Source of the DNA: Prorocentrum cordatum
Taxonomy: Eukaryota; Sar; Dinophyceae; Prorocentrales; Prorocentraceae
NCBI GenBank assembly: GCA_963575745.1
Contig: CAUYUJ010009557.1
Location: 1-64,000 of the forward strand
Direction of reading: 5' to 3'
DNA length: 64,000 nucleotides
Shown: positions 40,860 through 51,899 of the stretch, piece by piece
Layout of the letters: each line of letters opens with the position of its first letter
Position numbering within the stretch: position 1 is the first letter of the stretch
Translations under genes and position numbers: made by a program
The notes under the pieces: generated by a model
Told to the model about the DNA's origin: nothing
Database searches by the model: none
Seen by the model: the letters and a program-made list of their open reading frames with translations, nothing else

Positions 40860-41450
40860 CGAGAGGAAGCCTTCTGCTTATCACTTCCCCTCCAGGCGTG
40901 CCGGCCCGTTTCTCGGAGCGCATCCAGTCGTGGCGGCGAGAAGGCCTCGGGAACCCCCCAAAAAAGGAGGAGCAACGCCAGGGAGGGCCGCCGTCGCCTC
41001 GCCCGACCCTCCCCCGAGATCTCTCTCCTTCTCGCTCTCTCTCTCTCGCAGCGGAGGCCCGTGCGCTCGAGGCCCGCCGCAGCTCCGAGAACTGTGGCAA
41101 GTCGATGGGCTCTCGAGGACTGGCCACTGGCCGACCGACCTTCGGCCTGCGACGCTCTTCGAGACGAGGTTTCGTCTCCTCGACGCGCCCAGCGACCTTC
41201 CACATCGTGACTTCTGTTACGTGGAGCCCCAGAGAAGGTCAGGACCTTTCCCCTGAGGACTCGGTATTTCAAGCTATAGTTTTCTGACGGCCCCTGGGTT
41301 CCGGCAAAGACCGAAAACGAGCAAACAAGTTTCGCCGATCGATTCTTGTTTAAAATGACATTTCTTGTTGCGTCAGAATCAATCGCACGCGTGCACCAAA
41401 GCATGTAGGGGGGGGGTCTAGGCTCCCCCCCAAGTATGGTCGATAGCGCC
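40860..41450. other. No recognisable gene
   Basis: Mixed-composition sequence with open frames on both strands but no family motif or convincing splice sites. Confidence 0.35.
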
Positions 41451-41519
41451 ACCCAGTGGGGTGGGGGGGAGGCGGCCGGCGAGGAACAAAAAAGACGGTC
41501 ATCAAAGCGAGGGCATATC

Positions 41520-42085
41520 TGAGCAGTCCTCCTCCCCCTCCTCCTCCTCCTCCTCCTCCTCCTCCTCCGCCTCCGCCTCCTCCTCCTCCTCCTCCTCCTC
41601 CTCCCCCCCTCTTTTCCTTCTTATGTTTGTTAGTCTTCCTCTTCTCCTCTTATTCCTCTGCTTCGTCTTCCTCTTCTTCCTCTTCTTCCTCTTCTTCGTC
41701 GTCTTCCTCTTCTTCCTCTTCTTCCTATTATACCTCTTATTCCTCGTCTTACACTTCTTCCTCTTAGTATTCCTCTTATTCCTCTTCTTCCTCTTCTTCC
41801 TCTTCGTTCTCTTCTTCCTCTTCTTCCTCTTCTTCCTCCTTCGCCTCCGCCTCCGCCGCCGCCTCCGCATTCTCCTCCTCCTCTCCTCCTCCTCCTCCTC
41901 CTCCTCCTCCTCCTCCTCCTCCCCCTCCTCCCTCCTCCCTCCTCCTCCTCCTCCTCCTCCTCCTCCTCCTCCTCTCCTCCCTCTCACTCTCCTCCTCCTC
42001 CTCCTCCTTCTCCTCCTCCTCCTCCTCGTCGTCCTCCTCCTCCTCCTCCTCCTTCTCCTCCTCCTCCTCCTCCTCCTCTTCCCCG
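41520..42085. repeat. TCC/TCT microsatellite array, about 560 bp
   Basis: CTCCTC and CTTCTT runs with TTATTC interruptions. Frames over it are poly-Ser, poly-Leu, poly-Glu or poly-Arg artefacts. Confidence 0.95.
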
Positions 42086-42239
42086 ACCCCTTCCCCCCAG
42101 CGGCGCCTCCTGGGCCGTCCCAGCCTCCGGGGCAGCCAGCGGCGCCCTCGTCTCTGAAGCCGCTGCCCCTGTCCTTTCGTTGCGCGCGGGGGGCGGGCTG
42201 CCTGCCCGAAGCGGCCCCCGCTCCCGTGGTAGGAGAAAA

Positions 42240-42405
42240 GGATGTTGAGGATGATGCTGCTGCTGCTGATGATGATAATGAGGAGGAGGAGGATGCTGAT
42301 GATGAGGATGATGAGGTTGATGATGGTGAGGATGAGGATGATGCTGATGATGATGATACTGAGGAGGAGGATGAGGAGGACGACGACGATAAGGAGGAGT
42401 TCCAG
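42240..42405. repeat. GATGAG-type trinucleotide repeat
   Basis: Repeats of GATGAT, GAGGAG and GATGAG giving a poly-Asp/Glu frame. No flanking protein domain supports coding. Confidence 0.8.
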
Positions 42406-42489
42406 AATAAGCCCAGAAGGTCTCAACGATGCTGCGCGACCTTGCTTGCAACACCTAATTCGCTGGTGCTTCCTAGGCTGCATCACCCG

Positions 42490-42745
42490 TCTTACATTAC
42501 GACATGTATCACACGGCAGACCTTACACCGCATACATATATATATATAAGAACACATATGAAGAAAACAAAAAAACGGAGATTCCACCACAGAGTATACC
42601 ACACAAATGTCACCACCTGGCTTGCACCACCTACCGTTCACCACATAGCTTGCGCCGCAAAATTTACACTTCATAGCTTTCACCTCATGGCTTGCGTCAC
42701 GTAATTAGCTTCCGCCGCGTAGCTTGCACCACAAAGCTTGCGCAT
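42490..42745. repeat. 16-bp degenerate repeat array, site 4
   Basis: Units such as CACCACATAGCTTGCGCCGC and TCACCTCATGGCTTGCGTCA. It resembles the arrays at 5.7, 7.0 and 9.3 kb but with AGCTTGC in place of CGATTGC, 37 kb or more away. A short TATATA run sits at 42535-42550. Confidence 0.65.
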
Positions 42746-43378
42746 CCAGTGTGCAATAACTCACTATTGTGGGTTCATGCGGGCAAACGCGTCTCCCAAT
42801 TCTCGGAGGGCCGATCCCAAATCCGCGGCACCGCCAGAGAACCTCCCATCCACAACTGATGAAGTCCCGCTCCAGATACGAGGGCCCCCAGACGCTCCCA
42901 AAGAGCGGCCCCAACGGGTCCAACATACGCCTCCAAAAGGCCCCCAGGGGACCAACATACCGCAGCGAAAGGCCCCAAGAAGCCTCCAAGAAGCCTGCAA
43001 GAAGAACGGCGGATGTGGACCTCTCCATAATCCCAAGGGCAAGCGTGCATCCACATCAACCGCTCCTCGGGGCCCGACTCCGCAGGAGGCGGGATGTGGA
43101 CCTGCTCTGGCGGTGGGCCCCCCTGGATCCTCGACCCTGCCCTGCCTTGCCCTGCCTCTGAACGAAGCATCGGTCGGGACGATCGGAACGGGCACGGAAA
43201 GAGTGGGTACAATGCCCAACAGCAGCTCCTGTTCATTTTGAACAGGACTCGCTGTCCGCGCCGCCGCGGACGTTGTTCTTTGAAGACACAACGCCGCTGT
43301 TCGGCATTGGACAGCATTTGTTGTTCGGCATTGTACCCATCGTTCCCGTACCCATTTCGGGCGTCCAGAATCGGGAAA

Positions 43379-43411
43379 CGTCAACCGACCACCTCACCGA
43401 TCCTGGCCAGG
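43379..43411 (+). repeat. Extra copy of the ABCC-intron-5 introner arm
   Basis: CGTCAACCGACCACCTCACC, then GATCCTGGCCAGG, matches the arm at 2861-2894 at 28 of 33 positions. It is followed at once by CCCAGGATCGGTG, resembling the opposite arm. This looks like a short or deleted member of the introner family. Confidence 0.6.
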
Positions 43412-43535
43412 CCCGCCCGGTGCCCAGGATCGGTGCACACACCCTCCAGGCCTGGCAAGGGAGGCATCTGCACCGACCCTGGGCCCGAGATCGGCCTGCG
43501 CAGGAACGGGGAGGTCTTCGGCTGGTGCCCTCGGG

Positions 43536-43670
43536 GGCGACGAGAGGGGCGAATAGCCGAGGGGCGGGCGTTACACGTATTCGCCCGGGAGCCTCACCGA
43601 AGGCACGCAACATCGGCGCCCCTGGATACATGCATTGCTCCCCCCTGGACTATTCGCCCCTGTCGTCGCC
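43536..43670. mobile_element. MITE-like element family 5, copy 1, with GT...AG-compatible flanks
   Basis: The 21-bp ends begin GGCGACGAGAGGGGCGAATA and the inverted right end begins GGCGACGACAGGGGCGAATA. Direct repeats flank it: GAGGTCTTCGGCTGGTGCCC at 43511-43530 and the same 20 bases at 43681-43700. Splicing from GAG|GTCTTCGG on the left to GAG|GTCTTCGG on the right would remove the element exactly. No known protein is readable around it, so a host gene is unproven. A second copy is at 62811-62945. Confidence 0.7.
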
Positions 43671-44099
43671 TCCGAACGGTGAGGTCTTCGGCTGGTGCCC
43701 CCCCCGGCGATCGTCGTCTCTGCCGGTCATCCCTCTGACCCGGCGCGGCGGGGTCGAACAGCGTCCTCGTCTCGGAAGCCGCCGCCCCTGCCCTTGCCGC
43801 TCTTGCCGCCCTTGCCGCCGCCTGGCACCCCCCCTGAGCACGCAGAGCAGGAGCAATACCAGTGTCGCGCTGGTCGGACGGCCCATCATCGGCACGTCAC
43901 TGGGCACATGAGTGCACAAAGCGAATGAACAACACGCATCGCTTAAACAACGACGTGCTTGAATTACTGACACCCTTTATCCCTCCCGAGGAAGCTCTGC
44001 AGCGCATCGGGACGTCGTTGTTTCGGCACCGTTAGCGCCTGGAACCCTGAGCTCCCTTCTTGCGGACATGTCACGACACGACATCGCTGGTCGGAGGAA

Positions 44100-44278
44100 G
44101 GGATGAGATGGCAAAGGAGGGGGGTTAAGCGAATCGGCCCACATAGCTGCTTCCCTGGCGCCGCCCAGCGCCGGAGGCGGCCATGTTATCGAGGAAAGGG
44201 CATGGCAGCGAAGTCAAAACTGCCCGCACACAGCAAATCTCGTGACGCCCCCCCCCCCCTTCCCAATTCCTCCCTTTC
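44100..44278. mobile_element. MITE-like element family 1, copy 2
   Basis: Shares with 2516-2694 the order GGGAT-G-GGCAAAGG-GGGGGTT, GGCGCCGCCCAGCGCCGGAG, GTTATCGAGGAAAGGG and finally CCCCCTTCCCAATTCCTCCC. Purine-rich and pyrimidine-rich ends are again inverted relative to each other. Confidence 0.55.
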
Positions 44279-44649
44279 AGCCAGTTGGCACCCACGGCGG
44301 AATTGTGGCGTGGGTGGTGTGCTGTCGTTGGGTGTGTGGCTCGGCCCCGCGGGCCTGGCCGAAAAGGCTCCCTCTCCAAGCAGGATGGGGACGAGCAGTA
44401 AGTAATGCAGCAGGAGAAGGTTCTCCCTCGCCCTTCCCTCCCTGTCTCCACTCCCTCTCCAGGGGGGAAGCCTCTGGAACTGATGCTGCAGTGCGCCCGT
44501 CTGGGGCAACCTTTGCCCCCATCGCCGAAGCTCTCACCTCCAACCCGCGGTCGCCACCTGCTCCTCTTCTCCGTCTTCATCCGCCGCTTCCGCCAGTCAA
44601 CGACTGCATGCTACTCCGTGCGTGCGGACCCACTGATGTGATAAATTAA

Positions 44650-45180
44650 ACGAACACTCTTCCCACCCCCTGGCCATTTGTAGGGATGGGCTGGCACGGG
44701 CAAGGGTCGTCTGCCCAACGTTGCTTCCAAACTCGAGACAGATAGAAAAAATTGGATGATTCCAATCGGGGCTGACACCCGCTTACCTGACCCCCGACGT
44801 TTCGAAAGAGTTTAGCAGCCGGTCCCTACCCCAAATCCCACTGGCCGTCCGAAGCTTAACCAACCTCAAGTGGCCCAAAGTCGGTGGGACGCAGAGGGCG
44901 GGAGATGACCAGAGGGGGGGGGGGAGGGCGGGGAAAATCGCTCAAGCTGGGTTCGTTCTCTTCCCCCGCCTTGGGCTATACGCCCCTCTGATTTTGCACA
45001 GCGTGTGGCGGCGTGGAGCCCCTCTGCGCAACGCTACGGGCCTTGCACACGGATAGCGGGTCCCTGCGCTTCGTGGGGCGGGAGGCCTGAGATTTTTTTT
45101 TTGTTCGTCGGCGGCGAGGTGGGGCAATCCGCTCCGGCGTGGCAGCAATGCAGGGGCACTAAACAGCGAAGTGGCCGGCA
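44650..45180. other. No recognisable gene
   Basis: Mixed sequence with a G-run near 44915 and a T-run near 45090. No coding motif seen. Confidence 0.35.
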
Positions 45181-45187
45181 TGCAGGA

Positions 45188-45321
45188 CTGGCCATCGCTC
45201 GGACGCCCATTCCCTGTGCTTTTTTCGGTTTCGTGCGTGTTTTTTTTTTTCGCCAAATGATCAAGGATGCTCCTCGATGGTCCTCGCCGAAGGAAAAAAG
45301 CACACGTCCGAGCGATGCCAG
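45188..45321. mobile_element. MITE-like element family 6, copy 1
   Basis: Ends CTGGCCATCGCTCGGACG and, inverted, CCTGGCATCGCTCGGACGTG. The interior GGTTTCGTGCGTG, T-run, CGCCAAATGATCAAGGATGC and TCCTCGATGG is collinear with the copy at 54508-54635. Confidence 0.8.
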
Positions 45322-45790
45322 GAGGAGGGGAGGAGGACGGGGCGGCCGCGGAGGCGGGAGACTCCCGCCACGGCCCGGGACGAACACGGAGCGCTGATGC
45401 CTGTGCTTGTGGGCTGGGCCGTGCTCCGCGTGTCGCGCCGAAGGCGTGGTGGGCCCCAACCGGCGGCGGGACCCGGCGAGCAAACGCTCCCGACCCCACG
45501 TGCCATCGAACGACATTGTCGGGGGCGCGCGCACGTGGATCGGCGATCCATGGATTTGGCGCGCGGTCGTCAGATCCATGGATCGGGGGAGGTGCCCTCC
45601 CTAGAGTGCGGCCGGTGCCGCCGCGCTCGGCGGCGGAATCCGCGATTTCCGATGGAAACGGGACCCGTCGCCAATCCGCGCCCCCCTGATCCATGCTGGC
45701 AATCGCCTGACATTGGGGTCCAGAATCCCGTGTCGACCAAGCCGGCAACGACGTCCCCCAAATAGCTGCGCTGCCCCTCCCCCCCTGCCG

Positions 45791-45854
45791 CTGGGCGGGT
45801 TCGGACACTCGCTCGCCCGGTGGCCCTCCTCGCCGCAGTTGAAGCAGGCGAAGC
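45791..45854 (-). CDS. CCHC zinc-knuckle exon
   Basis: After a TCTCTCTGACAG acceptor the minus strand reads GFACFNCGEEGHRASECPNP, a perfect C-X2-C-X4-H-X4-C zinc knuckle, followed by a Ser/Gly/Arg-rich stretch. Zinc knuckles bind single-stranded RNA or DNA. The exon's end is uncertain because the downstream sequence becomes G-rich. No other exon of the same protein is obvious nearby. The KH exons 15 kb upstream on the same strand would make an SF1-like KH-plus-knuckle order, but that link is speculative. A retrotransposon origin is possible too. Confidence 0.55.
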
Positions 45855-46373
45855 CTGTCAGAGAGACGGGCCAGGCAACAGGGTGTGGAGAACCCGAATC
45901 CCAGACTCGGCTGGACAACTAATTTGAGGCCAACTAAGGGATACACGATGGGGGGCGCCCCTCCTCGATCGGGGTGCGTCCACAGAGCCCGCAGGGGGCT
46001 TCTCCCCGAGTGCCCCATCATTGGCGACCAACCTGGACCTTCGGGCGGGGCGAGAAATCGCCTGCGACCAAACACTCGTGCGGGGGCAGGCGCATCATAG
46101 CCGGAAACATGTGCGGGGACGAAGACAAGGCAAGGCACGGCAAGGCGGTCTGCATGCCAGCTCCGGTGCCGGAGCGGTCCCCTGGAGGGCAGACGAAGAA
46201 TCAGCATCGGCCAAACGCCGCATGGGCAATCTCTTATCCTCCCACATGCGACAAATTGTGAGACGTTACAGAAACAACAAGAGGGGTGAAGGAGGGGGGG
46301 AGGAGGAGGGGGAGGGAGAAGAGGATTGGAGGGGGAACGCATGCACATGCACAGCGTGTGAAACATGCAAACA

Positions 46374-46560
46374 TCACGCCTTCAGATAATCGTCCCACCG
46401 CAACCGCGGTCTGCCAACACTTCGTCTGGCATCCGTCCGGAACCACGGCGTCCACTTCAAGAGTTGTTTGCTCCATGTGATCTCTGTGTCAGAGAATACG
46501 CGGGCAGCGAATTCCGACTTTCTGGCAGATTGGCCGAATTCTAGGACGGGGGGTCGAATA
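46374..46560 (-). pseudogene. 3' tail of another LINE ORF
   Basis: The minus-strand frame reads ARVFSDTEITWSKQLLKWTP, then WFRTDARRSVGRPRLRWDDY and LKA before stopping. The W--R-R-PVGRPR-RW-DD pattern is the C-terminal motif found in many LINE reverse transcriptases. Only this tail is present, so it is a heavily 5'-truncated copy. It belongs to a different clade from elements A-C, whose ORF2 ends in zinc fingers. Confidence 0.6.
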
Positions 46561-46571
46561 TTATTGATGAT

Positions 46572-47050
46572 CAGAGTGAGGGGGCCGAACGGTCGTTCAT
46601 TGTCCCTGGGTGCGTGGCTGCAGTGCGGATCCGTGGCAGTTGCGGATAAGAGTGAGGGGGCGGCGGGGACGACGGCGGTCTGCGAGGCTTTGAAGAAGCC
46701 CGCCGCAGGCGCAAAATCTTTCAAGCTATGCAACGAGCCCGCCGCAGGCGCCGATTCTTCTTAAAACAATGTAGGTGGGTCGCAGGTTGGGTCGCGGGTG
46801 GGTCGCGGGTGGGTCGCGGGTGGGTCTACGGTGGGTCGCGGGTGGGTCGCGGGCCGGGTCGCGGGTGGGTCGCGAGTGGCTCGCGGTTGGGTCGCGGGGT
46901 GGGTCGCGGGCGGGTCGCGAGGTGGGTCGCGGATGGGTCGCGGGCCGGTTCGCGACGACGACAACAACAACAAGCAGAATCCTCACCAAAGATCCGCACT
47001 GCAGCCACGCACCCAGGGACAATGAATGACCGGTCGGCCCCCTCACTCTG
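46572..47050. mobile_element. Foldback element with 60-bp inverted repeats
   Basis: The arms at 46572-46631 and 46991-47050 are inverted copies with only 2 mismatches in 60. They contain CAGAGTGAGGGGGCCGA and CATTGTCCCTGGGTGCGTGG, then CTGCAGTGCGGATC. Between them lie a two-copy block (GCCCGCCGCAGGCGC at about 46699 and 46739) and a GGTCGCGGGTG minisatellite. The near identity of the arms implies a recent insertion or gene conversion. Confidence 0.85.
46772..46958. repeat. GGTCGCGGGTG minisatellite inside the foldback element
   Basis: Units of 11-12 bp (GTGGGTCGCGG) repeated about 16 times, forming the loop of the inverted-repeat element. Confidence 0.9.
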
Positions 47051-47569
47051 ACGAAAAAATATCAATAATAATAATATTCGTACCAGGGAGGAAAGAAACA
47101 ATAAAAAACGAAGAATACGAAGAAGAGGGCATGGATTCGGAGTGGTGTCGTGGCACTCACCATGAAATCCACACACGCACTGATCCAAATAAGAAGATGA
47201 GAAACAACAAACACATCAAACCAACAATGCGAATACCAAGTATAATAACAACATAACATAATAATAATACTAATAATAAACGAAACAAAAGCAAAACGAG
47301 GGGATGACATCAGGGTGATTTCATGGCCCTAGCCATGAAACCCACACAGAATCCTCATGACCTTCTCAGGCGCTCCGAGAGAAGACCCAGATGCTGGACA
47401 ACCATTCGGGCTGCCTGGACGCCTAGACACCCGGATCCACGATCTTCAACACGTGCATCAGCGCCAGAATGTGCTTGTCCGCCGAAGCCGTTCAATGCGA
47501 CGCATATTGTGGAATTCGGGCCGACGCGGACTGCGTGTTTTCGGTGGACTGCACGAGGTAACGCACACA

Positions 47570-48410
47570 AGCGCAAGCACAAACACGAAGACACCCGCAC
47601 ACACACACACCCACCCACCCACCAACCCACCAACCCGAAAACACAGCCACACCCACACCCATAACCACAACCACAACCACACCGACCCACCGACGCACCG
47701 ACGGACCGACCCCCCACACACAAATAAACACACGCCCAAACAAATTCACACACACGCACGCACGAACACTGATACACTCACGCACACACACAAACACACA
47801 CACCCACACACTTACCCCCCCCCCCACACACACACACACACACACTTACACACGCTTACACACACTTACACACATACACACACACGCGCACACACGCACG
47901 CACGCATGCACGCGCGCACGCACGCACGCACGCAGGCACGCAGGCACGCACGCACGAACGCACGCACGCAGGCACGCAGGCACGCAGGCACGCAGGCACG
48001 CAGGCACGCAGGCACGCACTCACGCAGGCACGCAAGAACGCAGGCACGCATGCACACACACACAAGCACACGCACACACTCACACGCACGCGCGCGCACG
48101 CACGCACGCACGCACGCACGCACACCGCACACCGCACACCGCACGCACACGCGCACACGCGCACACACGCACACACGCACACACGCACCCACGCACACAC
48201 GCGCACACACACACACATTCACTCACACTCACTCACAGTCACTCACACACAGACACACGCACACACACACACGGACACACGCACACACGCACTCACGCAC
48301 ACACGCACACGCACACGCACACGCACACGCACACACACTCTCACACACACACACACGCACACACACACGCACACACACACACACACGCACACACACACGC
48401 GCACGGCAAT
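47570..48410. repeat. CA/CG-type microsatellite array
   Basis: Imperfect CACACG, CACGCA, CAGGCACG and CACCCA repeats over about 840 bp. No coding sequence. Confidence 0.95.
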
Positions 48411-48515
48411 TGACGTGCTGTGATGTGCTGTGATGTGCTGTGCTGTGCTGTGATGTGGTGTGATGTGCTGTGATGTGATGTGGTGTGGTGTGGTGGGCTG
48501 TGCTGTTCTGTGCTC
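48410..48515. repeat. TGTGCTGTGA repeat
   Basis: Units TGTGCTGTGATG/TGTGGTG over about 100 bp, adjacent to the CA array but of different composition. Confidence 0.9.
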
Positions 48516-49185
48516 GCCGTCTCTGGAGTCATTGGCCCCAGCCTTCTGGAACAGAGACCCCCGCCATGGAGCCCAGTGCCCGATCTGCGGTGAAACCTGC
48601 TGGGATGACACATCCTTGTTGCGCCGCGGCGTACCCCTCTGGAATGGCGCTTCCTGGCGTGACCGCGCTGCAGCTTGCGGGGGTGGCCCCCCCCCAAGGG
48701 AATTGCCGCGAGGCTGTCGACGTCGTTGCCCGTCTCACTGCTGCACGCACACCACACGTGTGTGGCTCAAGCACGCTGTCTCACCCACCCGCGGTCCCAC
48801 ATGCTATCGTGAGCGTTGTGCGGCCCCGCGCGGTGCAGGTGTGCCTCATCACGCCATCCGGAACCGACTGACACCCACCCTCGCCGAGACAGCGCGCAAC
48901 AGTACGAGCTGCATGCCGCGTTCGGCTTGCAGCACCGTGGTTGTCCAGCGTCGCGTGTGTTTGCGCGCAGGCTGGGTCCACCAGTACGGGAAAGGGGCCG
49001 GTCCTGGCGGTTGAGTGCTTTCAAGAGCAGCGTGCTGGGTGTGTACATCGGCGTTGGGTGGCTGCGCAGCGGACTGCGCGCCACCCACGTACTTCCCCCT
49101 CACCCACCGCCGCCTGCATCGTTTGCCTTGGCGCGCGGCTTGGGCTGAGACGGTGCGAAGCTACGGCGTTCCGCATAGGCGGCGA
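48516..49185. other. Region between CA arrays, no recognisable gene
   Basis: Mixed-composition sequence with moderate open frames on both strands (for example a plus frame with CPICGETCWDD at about 48570). I see no convincing domain or splice pattern. Confidence 0.35.
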
Positions 49186-49189
49186 ACAA

Positions 49190-50130
49190 GCAAACAAACA
49201 AACAAACAAACAAATACACGTGCGCTCACGCTTGCACTCATGCGCACGCACAACGCACACGCACATCGCACGCGCAACGCACAACGCACCACGCACACCG
49301 AACAACGCACACACGCACACCCACACGCACGCGCACGCGCATTCGCACATGTAAGCACACGCACATGCACGCAAGCACGCACGCACGCAAACACACGCAC
49401 ACACCACACACACGCACCCGCAAACCCACAAGCATACACACACGCGCGACCACGAACATACACGTACACACGCGCATACACGCACACACAGACACACACA
49501 CACACATACACACGCTCTCACGTTGCACACGGAACATGCGCAGACACACAAACACACACACACTGACCACGCACGCACGAACGCACGCACGCACGCTTGC
49601 ACGCACACACATACACACACACACACACACACACGCACGCACACACACACGAACTCATGCTCACGCTTGCGCTCACTCACACGCGCACGCAAACGCACGC
49701 GCACACAAACACACACACACACACTCACGCTCACGCACACACACACACACTCACGCTCACGCTCGCGATCACGCACACGCACACGCACACGCACACGCAC
49801 AACGCACGCTCACACACTCAACGCACGCACACGCACACGCACAACGCACAAGGCACACAACACAACGCGCAACGCACAACCCACAGCGTACACGCACACG
49901 CACACGCTCACGTATACGCACACGTAGACGCACACGCACACGCACACGCACGCACGCACGCACGCACACCCACACACACGCACATACACACACGCGCGCA
50001 CACACACACACTCACACACACACACACACACATATACACGCTCGCACGCACACAACACACAGTACAAAGTACACAACACACACAAACAGACATAACCACA
50101 TACATAAACGTATACACACACTTTGATATG
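49190..50130. repeat. CA/CG-type microsatellite array, about 940 bp
   Basis: CACGCA, CACACG and GCTCACGC type repeats, beginning with an AAACAAAC run at 49190-49215. Frames over it are artefacts. Confidence 0.95.
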
Positions 50131-50674
50131 AAGCACGTCCTGAGTATCACCAACCAACCACCCAAACAACTGGACATCCCACCAGCTGGGCGCAAGCAAT
50201 GATACATGCCGTGGTTACCATGTCTCGCCGAGAGCCACCACCATGATCACTCAACTGCGATGGTGCTGATTTGATGCCCGTTAGTTAAAATATCCTCTCC
50301 TGCATCCTTTGCACCACAAGCGACTCGATCCTGCCCCGCCACTCTTCCCTCCCTATCACCTCCCTCCTACATGCAACCGTTCATGCACTCCCTCCTTGCA
50401 TCGCCGCTATTACCTCCGTCTCTTCGTATTCTCTTTTTCGCTTTGCATCCTGATGTCCCCTCCCCCCTCCGTCTCCTGTCGTCCCCTCTCGCTCCTCTCT
50501 CCCCCCTACCCACCATCCCACCCTCCCTCCCTTCTTGCATCTCTCTCCCTCTCTCACTCTCTCTACTCCCCTCCCAATGCTCGCCATGCAGAACTCGAGG
50601 GCGAATCCGGCCGCGGCGGCAAGGAACACCCAGGAGGGCTCAACACGGGCCCCCGACGTGCAGATCGATCCTCG

Positions 50675-50735
50675 GCCCTCCTCCTCCTCCTCCTCCTCCT
50701 CCTCCTCCTCCTCCTCCTCCTCCTCCAGGCCCTTC
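50675..50735. repeat. TCC microsatellite
   Basis: A run of CTCCTC of about 55 bp. The flanking sequence (50.2-51.2 kb) shows no recognisable gene. Confidence 0.9.
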
Positions 50736-51359
50736 CCCTCCTCCTCTTCCTCCTCGATGTTCGATGCTGCTGGCAGCTTCACTCCCAACATTGATGCCCT
50801 CGATTCTTTTCAGCCACCATTGTGCAGGGGTCCTCCCCCTCCTCTCGTCCTTGGAGGCCTCCCCCATGGGGTCCGAGTAGACGAGGTTAGAAGATCGCGC
50901 AGCATCGCCGATATGTGGAGAGCATCGGGCTCCACATCTAGCCGTATCGCGCCGACGCATCGGCGATGCCGCGCGATCCGCCGACCCAACCTGCTTGCAC
51001 CCCCTTTGCTGGAGGAGGGCCGGTCGAGTCAGCTCTCCCCTCGGGCCCAACCAAATACGCTCAAAATCACAGGGTTTCTACGAACCCGGGTCAATGCAAG
51101 ACTGGGTCAATCAGGCTTTCCCCTGACATTTTTTGTGATGGGCACAATTTCCACCACCATTACCATATGTAGGACGGGGGAGAAGGGATGATGAGGAGCT
51201 CCTCCTCCTCCTCCTCCTGCCTCTCCTGCATACAGTAGTGGTGGTGGCAAAGGGGCCCATCATTTTGAGGGAGGCCCCGACAAGTCCCCGCGCCCACTCC
51301 GACGAGGCCGCGGCGGCCCAGCAGTCCACGCCGGGCAGGGCCGGGGAGAGGGGGGGAGG

Positions 51360-51455
51360 CCCCTCCTCCTCCTCCTCCTCCTCCTCCTCCTCCTCCTCCT
51401 CCTCCTCCTCCTCCTCACTCCTCCGCCTCCTCCTCCTCCTCCTCCTCCTCCTCCT
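51360..51455. repeat. TCC microsatellite
   Basis: A run of TCCTCC with one CACTCCTCCGCC interruption. The GC-rich flanks up to 51.65 kb show only Arg/Pro-rich shadow frames. Confidence 0.9.
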
Positions 51456-51667
51456 CTGGGCAGGGCCGGGGGGCGGGCGCCTCCCCCGCCGCCGCCGCCC
51501 TTGCCGCCCCCGGCGCCGCCGATGAGCGCCATGACGCGGGCCTGCCGCCGTCCTCGACGCCGTGGCCGTCGCCGCCGGCTGTCCGAGCTCGGAGAGCACG
51601 CCCGGACTCCGAGGCCACGGAGCTGCGCTTGCGGCAGGTTCGCGCGGCGTCGGCGCGCGCAGAGGTT

Positions 51668-51872
51668 CCCCAATCAATGCTTGCACTGAAGGGGTCCTCG
51701 CGGAAGATGAAAAATCTGGCGAAAATGTCCCACCGATTTTGGTCGCACGCTGGGTTCCTGGGTTCCGGGATCCCGGGTTCCTGATTAGTGGTTCCGGGCC
51801 GATTTTGGTGGGTTCCGGGTTCCCGGGTTCCCGGTCGATCTTCTTATCGCTCAAACCATTCACTGATTGGGG
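51668..51872 (-). mobile_element. MITE-like element family 3, copy 2 (inverted)
   Basis: On the minus strand it reads CCCCAATCAGTGAATGG, AGATCGACCGGGAACCCGGG, ACCCACCAAAATCGGCCCGG, GAGGACCCCTTCAGTGCAAG and CATTGATTGGGG, collinear with 19003-19213. The terminal inverted repeat is about 12 bp. Confidence 0.7.
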
Positions 51873-51899
51873 TTATTCTCTGGTGTAGTTTGTGACACC

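Noticed and set aside
41461-42549. 362-residue frame rich in Leu/Ser/Asp as a membrane or acidic protein
   Set aside because: It is generated by TCC/TCT and GAT/GAG microsatellites; there is no supporting exon.
44942-46366. 474-residue minus-strand frame as a gene
   Set aside because: The zinc knuckle at 45.85 kb is in a different frame, and this frame crosses a MITE and shows no domain.
47355-50200. Long Cys/Val- and Thr/His-rich frames around the 47.6-50.1 kb arrays
   Set aside because: Same microsatellite artefact; frames on both strands are open over identical bases.
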